Below, piece by piece: positions 25,517 to 33,065 of a stretch of 64,000 nucleotides of DNA. Where the stretch lies: contig OZ241894.1 in the NCBI GenBank assembly GCA_965203575.1, positions 3,720,001 to 3,784,000 on the forward strand. Direction: 5' to 3'. How positions within the stretch are numbered: the first letter of the stretch is position 1; each line of letters begins with the position of its first letter. The notes below the pieces were generated by a model, which had not been told where the DNA came from, ran no database searches, and worked only from the letters and a program-made list of their open reading frames with translations. Origin of the DNA: Aldehydirespirator sp965203575 (GTDB lineage: Bacteria; Actinomycetota; Acidimicrobiia; Acidimicrobiales; Aldehydirespiratoraceae). The position numbers and the translations under genes were made by a program.

Positions 25517-26008
25517 CTAGACTTGATTGGGCTCGTAGCTGACGAACGGTAAGGGATAGGCTGAGACTCCCCAGAAGATAGTGTTCGCAGCGTCTCTGCA
25601 ATCGTAAATGTATGAGTCGGAGACTTGCCAACTGAAGTACGTAGTTTCTGTCCTTGAAGAACCGGGACTCGCGTTGCACAGTTCGAGCAAGTCGTCACGC
25701 AGACGGATGTCTGCGTTCACTCGTGTGGACAGATTCCAGGCACCGGTGTGTTTGAGGTGGTGCTCGACTCTGTAGAGGTTTCGCCAGTTGAAGTCGTGGC
25801 GCATGCAGGCGAAAACGAACATGACCTTCTGGCCGCCGAACACCGGCTCATCCCTAAGGTATGGAGCCAGATACAGCAGTCTGGCTACCGGGAACGGCAG
25901 CGGCGATGTCACGCCTATCGACCTGAGCCACTTGGTCACTTCCGCCGGCCCCTTGACCAGCGACTCGGCCACCCCATACAACAGCAGCCGCGACCCGCGC
26001 CGGGCCAT
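25517..26008 (-). CDS. short secreted PLA2-like protein (deletion fusion)
   Basis: The 163-residue frame joins a truncated toxin signal peptide (MARRGSRLLLYGVA) directly to the PLA2 cassette (ESLVKGPAEVTKWL, then FACMRHDFNWRNLYRVEHH). Compared with the full-length gene, about 1000 residues between these parts are missing, yet the frame is kept. The catalytic His-Asp dyad is intact and the C-terminus ends SYEPNQV. It may be a small secreted phospholipase or an inactive deletion product, since the shortened signal is weak. Confidence 0.55.
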   Translation of the reverse strand: MARRGSRLLLYGVAESLVKGPAEVTKWLRSIGVTSPLPFPVARLLYLAPYLRDEPVFGGQKVMFVFACMRHDFNWRNLYRVEHHLKHTGAWNLSTRVNADIRLRDDLLELCNASPGSSRTETTYFSWQVSDSYIYDCRDAANTIFWGVSAYPLPFVSYEPNQV

Positions 26009-26370
26009 CACACCCACCGCCGCAGCACCACGCCACAACCCTCAAACAACGGCTCCCCGCCCCCCCCCCCGGCGGGCACGGCAAATCGCCGCCGCCGAAC
26101 TCAACACCGGCCGCCGGCAGCGCGGCCCAACCCCAAGAGCCCACCACTCACCGGAGGCCCCCATGCTGCGGTTGTCGCTCCCTGCGGCGACCATGGCGAA
26201 CGACCCTAGCAGCAGAACAAGCCTCACATCCCTAGGAGAGTGTTGAGCAACACGGGTTTCTGGCTGCTGGGTTTGCTGGGGTGGCGCGGTGGTTGTGTGG
26301 GTGTGGTGGTTGTGTTGGGGGTTGTTCGGCTCAGGCGGGTGCGCCGGGGGGTGCGGGCGCGGCGCCCGGT
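25989..26370. repeat. direct repeat upstream of PLA2 gene, copy 2 (no confident gene)
   Basis: This is the second copy of 19089-19469, with eleven C at 26060-26070 instead of ten. It stops at 26370, where an IS transposase fragment begins. I see no independent gene in 26009-26368. Confidence 0.75.
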
Positions 26371-26575
26371 CCTGCGACCGCTGCGCCAGATCATCGAACC
26401 GGTCAACTGCACCCTCAAATCCCAACTCGGCCTCGAACGCCACCGCGGACGCACCCGCCCAGGCGTCGCCGCGCGCATACTGCAACGAATCCTCGCCCTC
26501 ACCGCAGCCATCCGGCACAACCAAACCACCCAACAACCCGGCCCCGCCCGCTCCCTGATCGCCCACGACCACTGA
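26369..26575 (+). pseudogene. C-terminal fragment of an IS transposase (IS982-like)
   Basis: About 68 codons read RQIIEPVNCTLKSQLGLE, ARILQRILALTAAIRHN and finish SLIAHDH, the usual ending of an IS982-like DDE transposase. Everything upstream is missing and replaced by the toxin-upstream repeat. A 17-bp sequence after the stop (accccttggaaccaacc) recurs at 39604-39620 and is a candidate element end. It marks a mobile-element scar at the right border of the toxin locus. Confidence 0.65.
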
Positions 26576-26765
26576 CCCCTTGGAACCAACCGTCTATATG
26601 AACCACACGCCAACTGGGCTTGAACTTGTATGAGATTAGTGTGTGAACGGCTGAGAGTGCAGCCTCCGGCGAGATGCGGCGGCGCTCGCGGTCGGCTGCG
26701 ACGAGGGCCTCGGTTGCCTCCACGGCCCGGCCCAAGTCGTCGTTCACCACAGCAGACTGGCTAGC

Positions 26766-26790
26766 GTTCCATTGAGCGGAACGGGGTTCC
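26766..26790. promoter_or_regulatory. operator motif A (IclR-type)
   Basis: GTTCCATTGAGCGGAAC is an inverted repeat with a 7-bp spacer, followed three bases later by GTTCC. It ends 28 bp before the Asp/Glu racemase-family gene. The same architecture recurs at 28809, 41460, 48158 and 51684. The regulator encoded at 50817-51632 is the likely binder. Confidence 0.7.
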
Positions 26791-26818
26791 GCCACAGTTC
26801 GGGATTGGAGGGGCACTC

Positions 26819-27565
26819 ATGCCTGACGTCGTCGGCTACCGGGCCAAGATCGGGGTCATCGTGCCGTCGACCAACACCGTCGTAGAGCACGACTTCGCCC
26901 GGGTGCGTCCCCCCGGAGTCACCTTCCACAGCGGGCGCTTCCTGGTCGAGGCGCCCGACCTGAGCAGCGACGAGGCGTTCCTTTACTTCCTGGACCTGAT
27001 CCGCCAGACCATCCCGCACGCGGTGCGCGACATCATGACCTGCAAGCCCGACCACATCCTCATGGGGATGTCGGCCGAGACCTTCTGGGGCGGCAAGGAG
27101 GGCAACGCCGCCTTCTCGGCCCGGGTGCGCGACATCGCCGGCGACATCGGCATCACCTCGGGGGCGGCCGCCTGCAACGCCGCCCTGGAGTTGCTCGGGG
27201 CGTCGCGGATCGCCTGCCTCACGCCGTACCAGCCGGCCGCCGACGAGCAGGTCTACGGGTACTTCACCGAATGCGGCTACGACGTGAAGCGGGTGCGGGG
27301 CCTGCGCTGCGACTCGGCCACGTCCATCGCCGACGTGACCCCCGAGACCCTGGTGGAGGTACTCAAGGAGATCGACGGCGACGACATCGACGCCATCGTG
27401 CAGTGCGGCACCAACCTGTCGATGGTCGAGGTGGCCGACCAGGCCGAGCGCTGGCTGGGCAAGCCGGTGCTGGCCATCAACGCGATCTGCCTGTGGCACG
27501 CGCTGCGCACCCTGGGGATCTCCGACCAGTTCGTGGGCCACGGGATGATGCTGCGAGAGCACTGA
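26819..27565 (+). CDS. Asp/Glu racemase-superfamily enzyme (maleate isomerase/arylmalonate decarboxylase type)
   Basis: The 248-residue protein has the family start IGVIVPSTNTVVEHD and a second-half Cys196 in IVQCGTN. The position of the first catalytic cysteine of maleate isomerases is occupied by GMSAETFW, so only one of the usual two cysteines remains, as in arylmalonate decarboxylases. It is first in a unit preceded by operator motif A and followed by a flavin monooxygenase. In this island it could isomerise or decarboxylate a maleate-type acid from pyrrole breakdown. Family is firm; reaction is inferred. Confidence 0.8.
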   Translation: MPDVVGYRAKIGVIVPSTNTVVEHDFARVRPPGVTFHSGRFLVEAPDLSSDEAFLYFLDLIRQTIPHAVRDIMTCKPDHILMGMSAETFWGGKEGNAAFSARVRDIAGDIGITSGAAACNAALELLGASRIACLTPYQPAADEQVYGYFTECGYDVKRVRGLRCDSATSIADVTPETLVEVLKEIDGDDIDAIVQCGTNLSMVEVADQAERWLGKPVLAINAICLWHALRTLGISDQFVGHGMMLREH

Positions 27566-27601
27566 CCGGTTGCAGCCGGCAGAGGTCCGGGCGCTGAGCG
27601 G

Positions 27602-28840
27602 ATGACGGGGCCCCGCGTGATCGTGGCCGGCGCCGGCCCGGTGGGATGCGTGGCCGTAGCCGTGCTGGCCGGGGGCGGCATCGACGTGACCCTGCTCGAG
27701 GCGGCCCCCGAGCTGCCGCTGGAATTGCGGGCGTCCACCTTCCATCCGGCCACGCTCGACCTGCTCGACCGTTTCGGGGTGGTCGAGCCGATGCTCCGCC
27801 TGGGGCTGGTGGCCCCCGTGTTCGCCTACCGGGACCGGCGCAAGGGCGTGGTGGCCGAGTTCGACCTCGGTGCGCTGGCCGACGTGACCGGCCACCCGTA
27901 CCGGCTCCAGTGCGAGCAGTTCAGGCTGTGCGAGATCATGCTCGACGCCTTCGAGCGCCAGCCGAGCGTGACCGTCCGCTTCGGCGCGGAGGTGGTCGGC
28001 GCGGTCGACCACGGCGACGCAGCCTCGGTGGTGCTCGCCTCCGGGGAGCGCCTGGAGGCCGACGCGGTGGTGGCCGCCGACGGCGCGGCCAGCGCGGTCC
28101 GCAAGTCACTGGAGGTGGCTTTCGACGGGATGACCTACGAGGACCGCTACCTGGTGCTGTCGACCCCATTCGACATGGCCGCCCACCTGGATCGCCTGGC
28201 CGCGGTCAACTACATCTCCGACCCCGACGAATGGCTGGTACTGCTGCGAACCGCGGGCTTCTGGCGGGCGCTGTTCCCGGTGGGCGAGGGCGAGAGCGAC
28301 GAGCAGGCGCTGAGCGACCGGAGCGCCCAGCGGCGTCTCGGCGGGATCGTGGCCACCGGCGAGCCCTTCGAGGTCGCCCACCGCACCATCTACCGGGTCC
28401 ATCAGCGGGTGGCCGAGAGGTTCCTGGTCGGCCGGGTGGTCCTCATGGGCGACGCCGCCCACATCAACAACCCGTTGGGCGGCATGGGCATGAACGGGGG
28501 CATCCACGACGCGGTGCTGCTCGGGGCGTCCCTGGCCGCCGTCCTGCGGGGCGACATCGGCGCCGAGCGCCTCGCCCATCACGCCGAGGTCCGCCGGAAC
28601 CTGGCCATCGACTACGTCCGGCGGCACACCCACGAGAACGCCGAGAGCCTGGCCACCCCCGACGGCGCCGCCCGCCAGCGGGCCCTGGACCGGATGGCCG
28701 CCCGGGCCGCCGACCCGGCCGAGGCCCGGGCCTACATGCTCCAAGCCTCGATGATCAACGCCGTATCGGCCATGCGCGACGAGTTGGAGGAGGTCGGTCA
28801 GCCCGTTCGTTCCGTTGACCGGAACACTGTTTCCCTCTAG
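27602..28840 (+). CDS. FAD-dependent monooxygenase (PHBH/UbiH class)
   Basis: The 412-residue protein carries the dinucleotide fold GAGPVG at residues 10-15, the ADGAASAVRK (DG) motif in the middle and the second FAD motif GDAAHINNPLGGMGMN. These define group A flavoprotein monooxygenases that hydroxylate aromatic or heteroaromatic rings using NAD(P)H and O2. It follows the racemase-family gene by 36 bp, so they form one unit. Its 3' end contains operator motif B. A substrate such as a pyrrole or maleimide ring is possible but not shown. Confidence 0.85.
   Translation: MTGPRVIVAGAGPVGCVAVAVLAGGGIDVTLLEAAPELPLELRASTFHPATLDLLDRFGVVEPMLRLGLVAPVFAYRDRRKGVVAEFDLGALADVTGHPYRLQCEQFRLCEIMLDAFERQPSVTVRFGAEVVGAVDHGDAASVVLASGERLEADAVVAADGAASAVRKSLEVAFDGMTYEDRYLVLSTPFDMAAHLDRLAAVNYISDPDEWLVLLRTAGFWRALFPVGEGESDEQALSDRSAQRRLGGIVATGEPFEVAHRTIYRVHQRVAERFLVGRVVLMGDAAHINNPLGGMGMNGGIHDAVLLGASLAAVLRGDIGAERLAHHAEVRRNLAIDYVRRHTHENAESLATPDGAARQRALDRMAARAADPAEARAYMLQASMINAVSAMRDELEEVGQPVRSVDRNTVSL
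28809..28833. promoter_or_regulatory. operator motif B (IclR-type)
   Basis: GTTCCGTTGACCGGAAC with GTTTC three bases later sits in the last codons of the monooxygenase gene, 119 bp before the next gene on the plus strand. It would control the unit that begins at 28953 and may run through the transporter genes. Confidence 0.65.
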
Positions 28841-28952
28841 TCTGTCCGGAAATGCGCCCACGAGCGCCGGCCTGCGGGCCGGCGTCCTTGGACGCCCGAG
28901 AATCGAAGAGTTCCCTGCGGGTTGAGAGCCTGCAAGCACGGGGGGAGGATCG

Positions 28953-29777
28953 ATGTCATATCGCACCATCGGCCGGCTGCTGGTGGTCAGCGCCGCGGTC
29001 ATGCTGGCCGCAGTCGCCCTGGCCCCGGCCGCGGTCGCCGACCACGGCGAGGGCCACAACGGCGAGACCCTCGAACTGTCCAAGAGCGAAGACCTCACCG
29101 ACGGCGAGGTCGTGACCGTCACCCTCACCAGCTGGCTGCCGGGCAAGACGGCCACAGTGGTCACCTGCTACATCTTTCCCGCCGCCGGGCCCGGCGACTG
29201 CGAGTTGAGCAACTACGGCACGTACGCCACCACCATCGCCGACGACGGCACGGGCACGGTGGAGTATCCGGTGTCCATCATCCCGGGGCGGTGCGACGAG
29301 ACGATCTCGTGCTTCGTCGTGGCTGGCGACGGCTTCGTCGGCGCGAACTTCGCCGCCCAGCAGTTCACCTTCGCAGCCGCGGCCGCGGCCGAGCCGGTCG
29401 AGGAGGCCCCCGAACCAGAGCCCGAGCCCGAACCCGAGCCCGCCGAGGAACCCGAGCCGGCCGAGGAACCCGCTGAGGAACCGGCCGAAGAACCCGCTGA
29501 GGAGCCTGAGCCTGAGGCCAGCGAGGAGCCCGAGCCGGAACCCGAGCCCGAACCGGAACCGGCGCCGGAACCCGAGCCCGAGCCCGAGCCGGCACCCGAG
29601 CCCGAACCTGAGCCCGCAGCCGAACCGGAGCCCGAGCCTGCTGCCGAAGCGGCCGCCCCGACCGCAGCCGAAGACGACGGCGGCTCGGTGGCGACCTGGC
29701 TGGTGCCGGTGATCATCGTGGTTGTGGTGCTGGCCGCGGTCGTCGGGGTGCTCATGCGCCGCAGATCCGCCTCATGA
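28953..29777 (+). CDS. membrane-anchored surface protein with neocarzinostatin-like domain
   Basis: The 274-residue product has a signal peptide (cleavage near AAVADHGEG), a ~110-residue beta-rich domain with two disulfide-ready Cys pairs, a Pro-Glu repeat region of about 85 residues and a C-terminal membrane helix followed by MRRRSAS. The domain's spacing (DGEVVTVTLTSWLPGKTA, CYIFP, CELSN, CDETISCFV) resembles the immunoglobulin-like fold of neocarzinostatin apoproteins. It may bind a hydrophobic ligand at the surface. A GGGAGG ribosome site precedes the ATG. Domain call is moderate. Confidence 0.6.
   Translation: MSYRTIGRLLVVSAAVMLAAVALAPAAVADHGEGHNGETLELSKSEDLTDGEVVTVTLTSWLPGKTATVVTCYIFPAAGPGDCELSNYGTYATTIADDGTGTVEYPVSIIPGRCDETISCFVVAGDGFVGANFAAQQFTFAAAAAAEPVEEAPEPEPEPEPEPAEEPEPAEEPAEEPAEEPAEEPEPEASEEPEPEPEPEPEPAPEPEPEPEPAPEPEPEPAAEPEPEPAAEAAAPTAAEDDGGSVATWLVPVIIVVVVLAAVVGVLMRRRSAS
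29398..29650. repeat. Pro-Glu coding repeat region
   Basis: Imperfect repeats of the codons for PEPEPEPE, AEEP and APEPEPE make a low-complexity spacer between the folded domain and the membrane anchor, probably spanning peptidoglycan. Confidence 0.75.
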
Positions 29778-29868
29778 TGTGATCAGCCTTCGAGCGAGCG
29801 CGATCGACGCGTGCCTCGCCCGGCACTCCGGCCGCGGGGAACTCGTGTGGGCAGCTATGGGCAACTGA

Positions 29869-31173
29869 ATGCGGTCGATCGAGCACAACCCTGGCGAGCG
29901 GGCCACCGGCGAGCTCCTGGTCGAGGACATGACCGGAGCCGAGCGTGAGCGGGCCCTGCGGGTCGACCGGGTGCTGCCCGCGCTGGCCGCCCGGGCCGAG
30001 GAGGCCGACCGCGCCGGCGAGTTCCCCCTCGAGCATGTCCGCACCATCTCCGGCGCCGGCCTGCTGGGCATCACCGTGCCGGTCACCTACGGGGGCCTGG
30101 GCGGCGGGCTGCGAGACCTGGCCGCAGCAACTTTCGCCTTGGCCACCGCCTGCCCGTCCACCGCGCTGGCCTACTACTTCCAGTGCAGCGGCTCGTCCCG
30201 GGGCCTGCTCCCGCTGGCCGCCATCGAGGCCGGGCTGTTCGCCCCCGACGAGGTGCCGCTGGCCCGCTCGTTCGGCGAGCGGGTGCTGCGGCAGATGGGC
30301 GAGCACGGCCGCTGGGTGGCCAACTTCGCCAGCGAGTCGGTGCGGTCCAAGCACGCCGCCATAACCATCACCACCGAGGCCTCCCCCACCGACGGCGGAT
30401 GGCTGATCAACGGGGTCAAGTCGTTCGGCTGCTCCACCGGGGTGGCCGACGACTACCTGGTCACGGCCAAGCTCGCGGGCGGGGAGACGGCCGAGTCGCT
30501 GGCCATGTTCCTGATCCCCCGCGACACGCCCGGCGTGAGCGAGCGAGCGAAGTGGGACGCCATCGGGATGCGGGCCACCGCCACCCACGGCATCGTGCTT
30601 GAGAACGCCTTCGTTCCCGATGAGAATGCGCTGACCGTGCCGGGAACGTTCGTGAAGATGACGCAGGTGAGCCGGGGCAGCTTCGTCGGCAACCAGGTGG
30701 CGCTGTCGTCGGTTTACGTGGGGGCCGCCCAGGCGGTGTACGACTTCGCCCTGGACTATCTGACGTCCACCACCTACCACGGCACCGACGAGCCCATCGG
30801 CGGCGGCGACCTGCACCGGCAGCTCATCGGGCAGATGCGGGCCCATCTCGACACCGCCTACATCTGGACGCGCCGCCAGATCCTGCTGGAGACCGCCGAT
30901 CCCGAGCTGATCCCCAAAGACGACGTGGTGGCCAACTGGCGGATCGCCAAGGGCGAGATCGCGGAGAACTGCTTCCAGGTGGCCGTGCACGCGCTCAAGG
31001 CCTGCGGCACGGGCAACACCGGGATGTCCGGGGCGGTGTCCCGGGGGCTGCGCGACCTGTCGATGGGACTGGTGCAGGGCTTCCCGCCCGAGCGGGGTCG
31101 CCTGGAGGCCGCCTCCTACCTGGTGTTCGGCGCCGAGGGAGACCAGTTCGGCACGGCCGGGGGCAAGCAGTGA
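29869..31173 (+). CDS. acyl-CoA dehydrogenase family protein
   Basis: This 434-residue protein has the three-part acyl-CoA dehydrogenase layout: helical N-terminus (GLLGITVPVTYGGLGGGL), beta domain (GGWLINGVKSFGCSTGVADDYLV) and helical C-terminus (GTGNTGMSGAVSRGLRD). It would oxidise a CoA thioester or act as a related flavin monooxygenase. Its stop overlaps the next small gene as GTGA, tying it to the transporter genes. The exact substrate is unknown. Confidence 0.85.
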   Translation: MRSIEHNPGERATGELLVEDMTGAERERALRVDRVLPALAARAEEADRAGEFPLEHVRTISGAGLLGITVPVTYGGLGGGLRDLAAATFALATACPSTALAYYFQCSGSSRGLLPLAAIEAGLFAPDEVPLARSFGERVLRQMGEHGRWVANFASESVRSKHAAITITTEASPTDGGWLINGVKSFGCSTGVADDYLVTAKLAGGETAESLAMFLIPRDTPGVSERAKWDAIGMRATATHGIVLENAFVPDENALTVPGTFVKMTQVSRGSFVGNQVALSSVYVGAAQAVYDFALDYLTSTTYHGTDEPIGGGDLHRQLIGQMRAHLDTAYIWTRRQILLETADPELIPKDDVVANWRIAKGEIAENCFQVAVHALKACGTGNTGMSGAVSRGLRDLSMGLVQGFPPERGRLEAASYLVFGAEGDQFGTAGGKQ

Positions 31174-31469
31174 ACCGGCTCTTGTCCCGGCCGTGGTTCG
31201 GCCCCGGAGCGGGTGCCTTCCTCTACCTGACCGGCATGAACGACGAGCTGCTCCACTGGCTGGGCACCTGGTGGCTCGAACTCGGCCGGTGGGGCCAGAC
31301 CGCGGCGGTGCTGGCCGCGCTGGCGCTGGCGGCCTACTTCACCCAGGGCGCGCTCAACCGCCGGCGATCGGCCTTCCGCTCGGCGGTCGGCGCCGCCGAC
31401 GCCACCCGCCTCCAGACCGCCGCGGGGCCCGCCCGCGGCGACCGCCCCGACCCGCGAGGTGACCCATGA
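31170..31469 (+). CDS. small membrane protein, 99 aa
   Basis: The product has one clear hydrophobic helix (TAAVLAALALAAYFTQGAL) after a Trp-rich segment (LLHWLGTWWLELGRW). The tail is basic and polar. Its start and stop overlap the neighbouring genes (GTGA and ATGA), so it is part of the transporter operon. I recognise no family; it may assist the transporter. Confidence 0.6.
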   Translation: MNRLLSRPWFGPGAGAFLYLTGMNDELLHWLGTWWLELGRWGQTAAVLAALALAAYFTQGALNRRRSAFRSAVGAADATRLQTAAGPARGDRPDPRGDP

Positions 31470-33046
31470 TCGACCCGGCCAGCCCCCGCTCCCGTCCCGC
31501 CGGCGGTGACATCGTCTCGCCTTGCGGCCGCCGCCCGCCGGCCCGGCCCGGCCGTTGGAGGCACCGGCGAGCCCTCGGGCTGCTGCTGGCGGCGGCCACT
31601 CTGGCCGCGGCGTGCTCAGAGCCCGTCGAGGAGGCCGCCACCGACACCGGCGAGACCCAGGCGGTCGACCAAGCCGCAGCCGAACCCTCCGACGAGACCC
31701 AGACCGCCGACCAGACTGCCGACGAAGACGTCGGCGAGGCTCAGACCACCGCCGAACCCTCCGGCGAGGCGGAGACCGCGGATCAGCCCGCCGGCACCGG
31801 GGAGACCCAGCCCGTCGAGGCTCCGGCCGGCCCGGTCCCGGCCGGGCCCGACACTCCGGGGGTGACCGACGACACGGTGACGATCTCGATCATCATCACC
31901 GACACGTCGATGGTGGCCCAGGCGTTCGGGTGGGAGGTGCCCGACGAGGGCGACCGTGAGGCCCAGGTCGAGGCGCTGGTCGACCACTTCAACGCGGCGG
32001 GCGGCTTCGCCGGCCGCCGGATCGACGCCAAGGTCACCGTGTTCAACGCCATCACCGACGGCCCGGTGGCCGAGGAGGCCCTCTGCAACAAGATCACCCA
32101 GGACGACCAGGCCTTCGCGGTGGTGCTGACCGGACAGCTCCAGGAGAACGCCCGGCCCTGCTACCGCAACGCCAACACGCTCATGTTCGACGCCACGCTG
32201 TACCCGGTGGACAACGCCGGCTTCGAGGAGTTGGCCCCCTACTACTGGTCGCCGCTGCTGCCGTCCTATGACGATCTCGTGGGCGGCCTGGCCGCCGGGC
32301 TCATCGACGACGGCTGGTTCGACGGCGGAACGCTCGGCGTCATCGCCATCGACTCCGAGCTGAGCGAGCGGGTCTACACCGAGCAGTTCGTCCCCCGGCT
32401 GGAGGCGGCCGGCGTGGAAGTGGCCTCCTACAACACCATCGACCCCACCGACGGCACCTCGTTCAACAACGACCAGCTCCAGGCCATCATCAACTTCCGG
32501 GAGGCGGGCGTGGACAAGGTGGTGGCCATCGGCGGCTCCCGGCTGGTGTCATGGTTCATCGACACCAGCGTGGCCCAGAACTTCGCGCCCGAGTACGCGC
32601 TGACCAGCTACGACGCCCCCGACTTCAACGCGTACAACTTCCCCCAGATGATGGGCGGGTCCGGCGGCATAAGCGTGCTCCCCGGCTACGACCTGGACGA
32701 CGACCAGCTCCCGTTCCCGGCATCGGCGGCCGAGCAGGAGTGCGCCGACATCTTCACCGCGGCCGGGCTGGAGTTCAGCGTGCGGACCAACATCCGCACC
32801 GGGCTGCTGTTCTGCGACGTGTTCCGCCTGCTGCGGGACGCCTCGCCGCACCTCACCGAGGTGAGCGCCCAGGGGGTCACCGAGGCGGTGTGGAGCCTGG
32901 GCGACAGCTTCGAGGCGGCCTCGGTGTACGGCGTGGAGTTCACCGAGGGCAGCTACGCCGGCGGCGACCTGTACCGGCGGTTCACGTTCGACGCCGGTTG
33001 CGAGTGCATGGTGCTGACCAGCGACCCCGCTGACTTCGACGGGTGA
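31466..33046 (+). CDS. LIV-type ABC transporter substrate-binding lipoprotein
   Basis: The 526-residue product has a long basic leader, a hydrophobic core and lipobox LAAAC (Cys50), then an acidic Thr/Glu/Ala-rich linker to about residue 120. The periplasmic-binding-protein type I domain follows (DDTVTISIIITDTS, ALVDHFNAAGGFAGRRI, VVAIGGSRLVSWF). This class feeds branched-chain amino acid-type importers, which also take amides, aromatics and other carboxylates. It directly precedes the permease/ATPase genes. The ligand is unknown, possibly a pathway substrate. Confidence 0.85.
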   Translation: MIDPASPRSRPAGGDIVSPCGRRPPARPGRWRHRRALGLLLAAATLAAACSEPVEEAATDTGETQAVDQAAAEPSDETQTADQTADEDVGEAQTTAEPSGEAETADQPAGTGETQPVEAPAGPVPAGPDTPGVTDDTVTISIIITDTSMVAQAFGWEVPDEGDREAQVEALVDHFNAAGGFAGRRIDAKVTVFNAITDGPVAEEALCNKITQDDQAFAVVLTGQLQENARPCYRNANTLMFDATLYPVDNAGFEELAPYYWSPLLPSYDDLVGGLAAGLIDDGWFDGGTLGVIAIDSELSERVYTEQFVPRLEAAGVEVASYNTIDPTDGTSFNNDQLQAIINFREAGVDKVVAIGGSRLVSWFIDTSVAQNFAPEYALTSYDAPDFNAYNFPQMMGGSGGISVLPGYDLDDDQLPFPASAAEQECADIFTAAGLEFSVRTNIRTGLLFCDVFRLLRDASPHLTEVSAQGVTEAVWSLGDSFEAASVYGVEFTEGSYAGGDLYRRFTFDAGCECMVLTSDPADFDG

Positions 33047-33065
33047 ACGCCTCACCCCCACCACG

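Noticed and set aside
26744..28012. Long open frame antisense to the racemase and monooxygenase genes
   Set aside because: It is His/Gly/Val-rich shadow of high-GC codon use, with no motif; the plus-strand proteins have clear family signatures.
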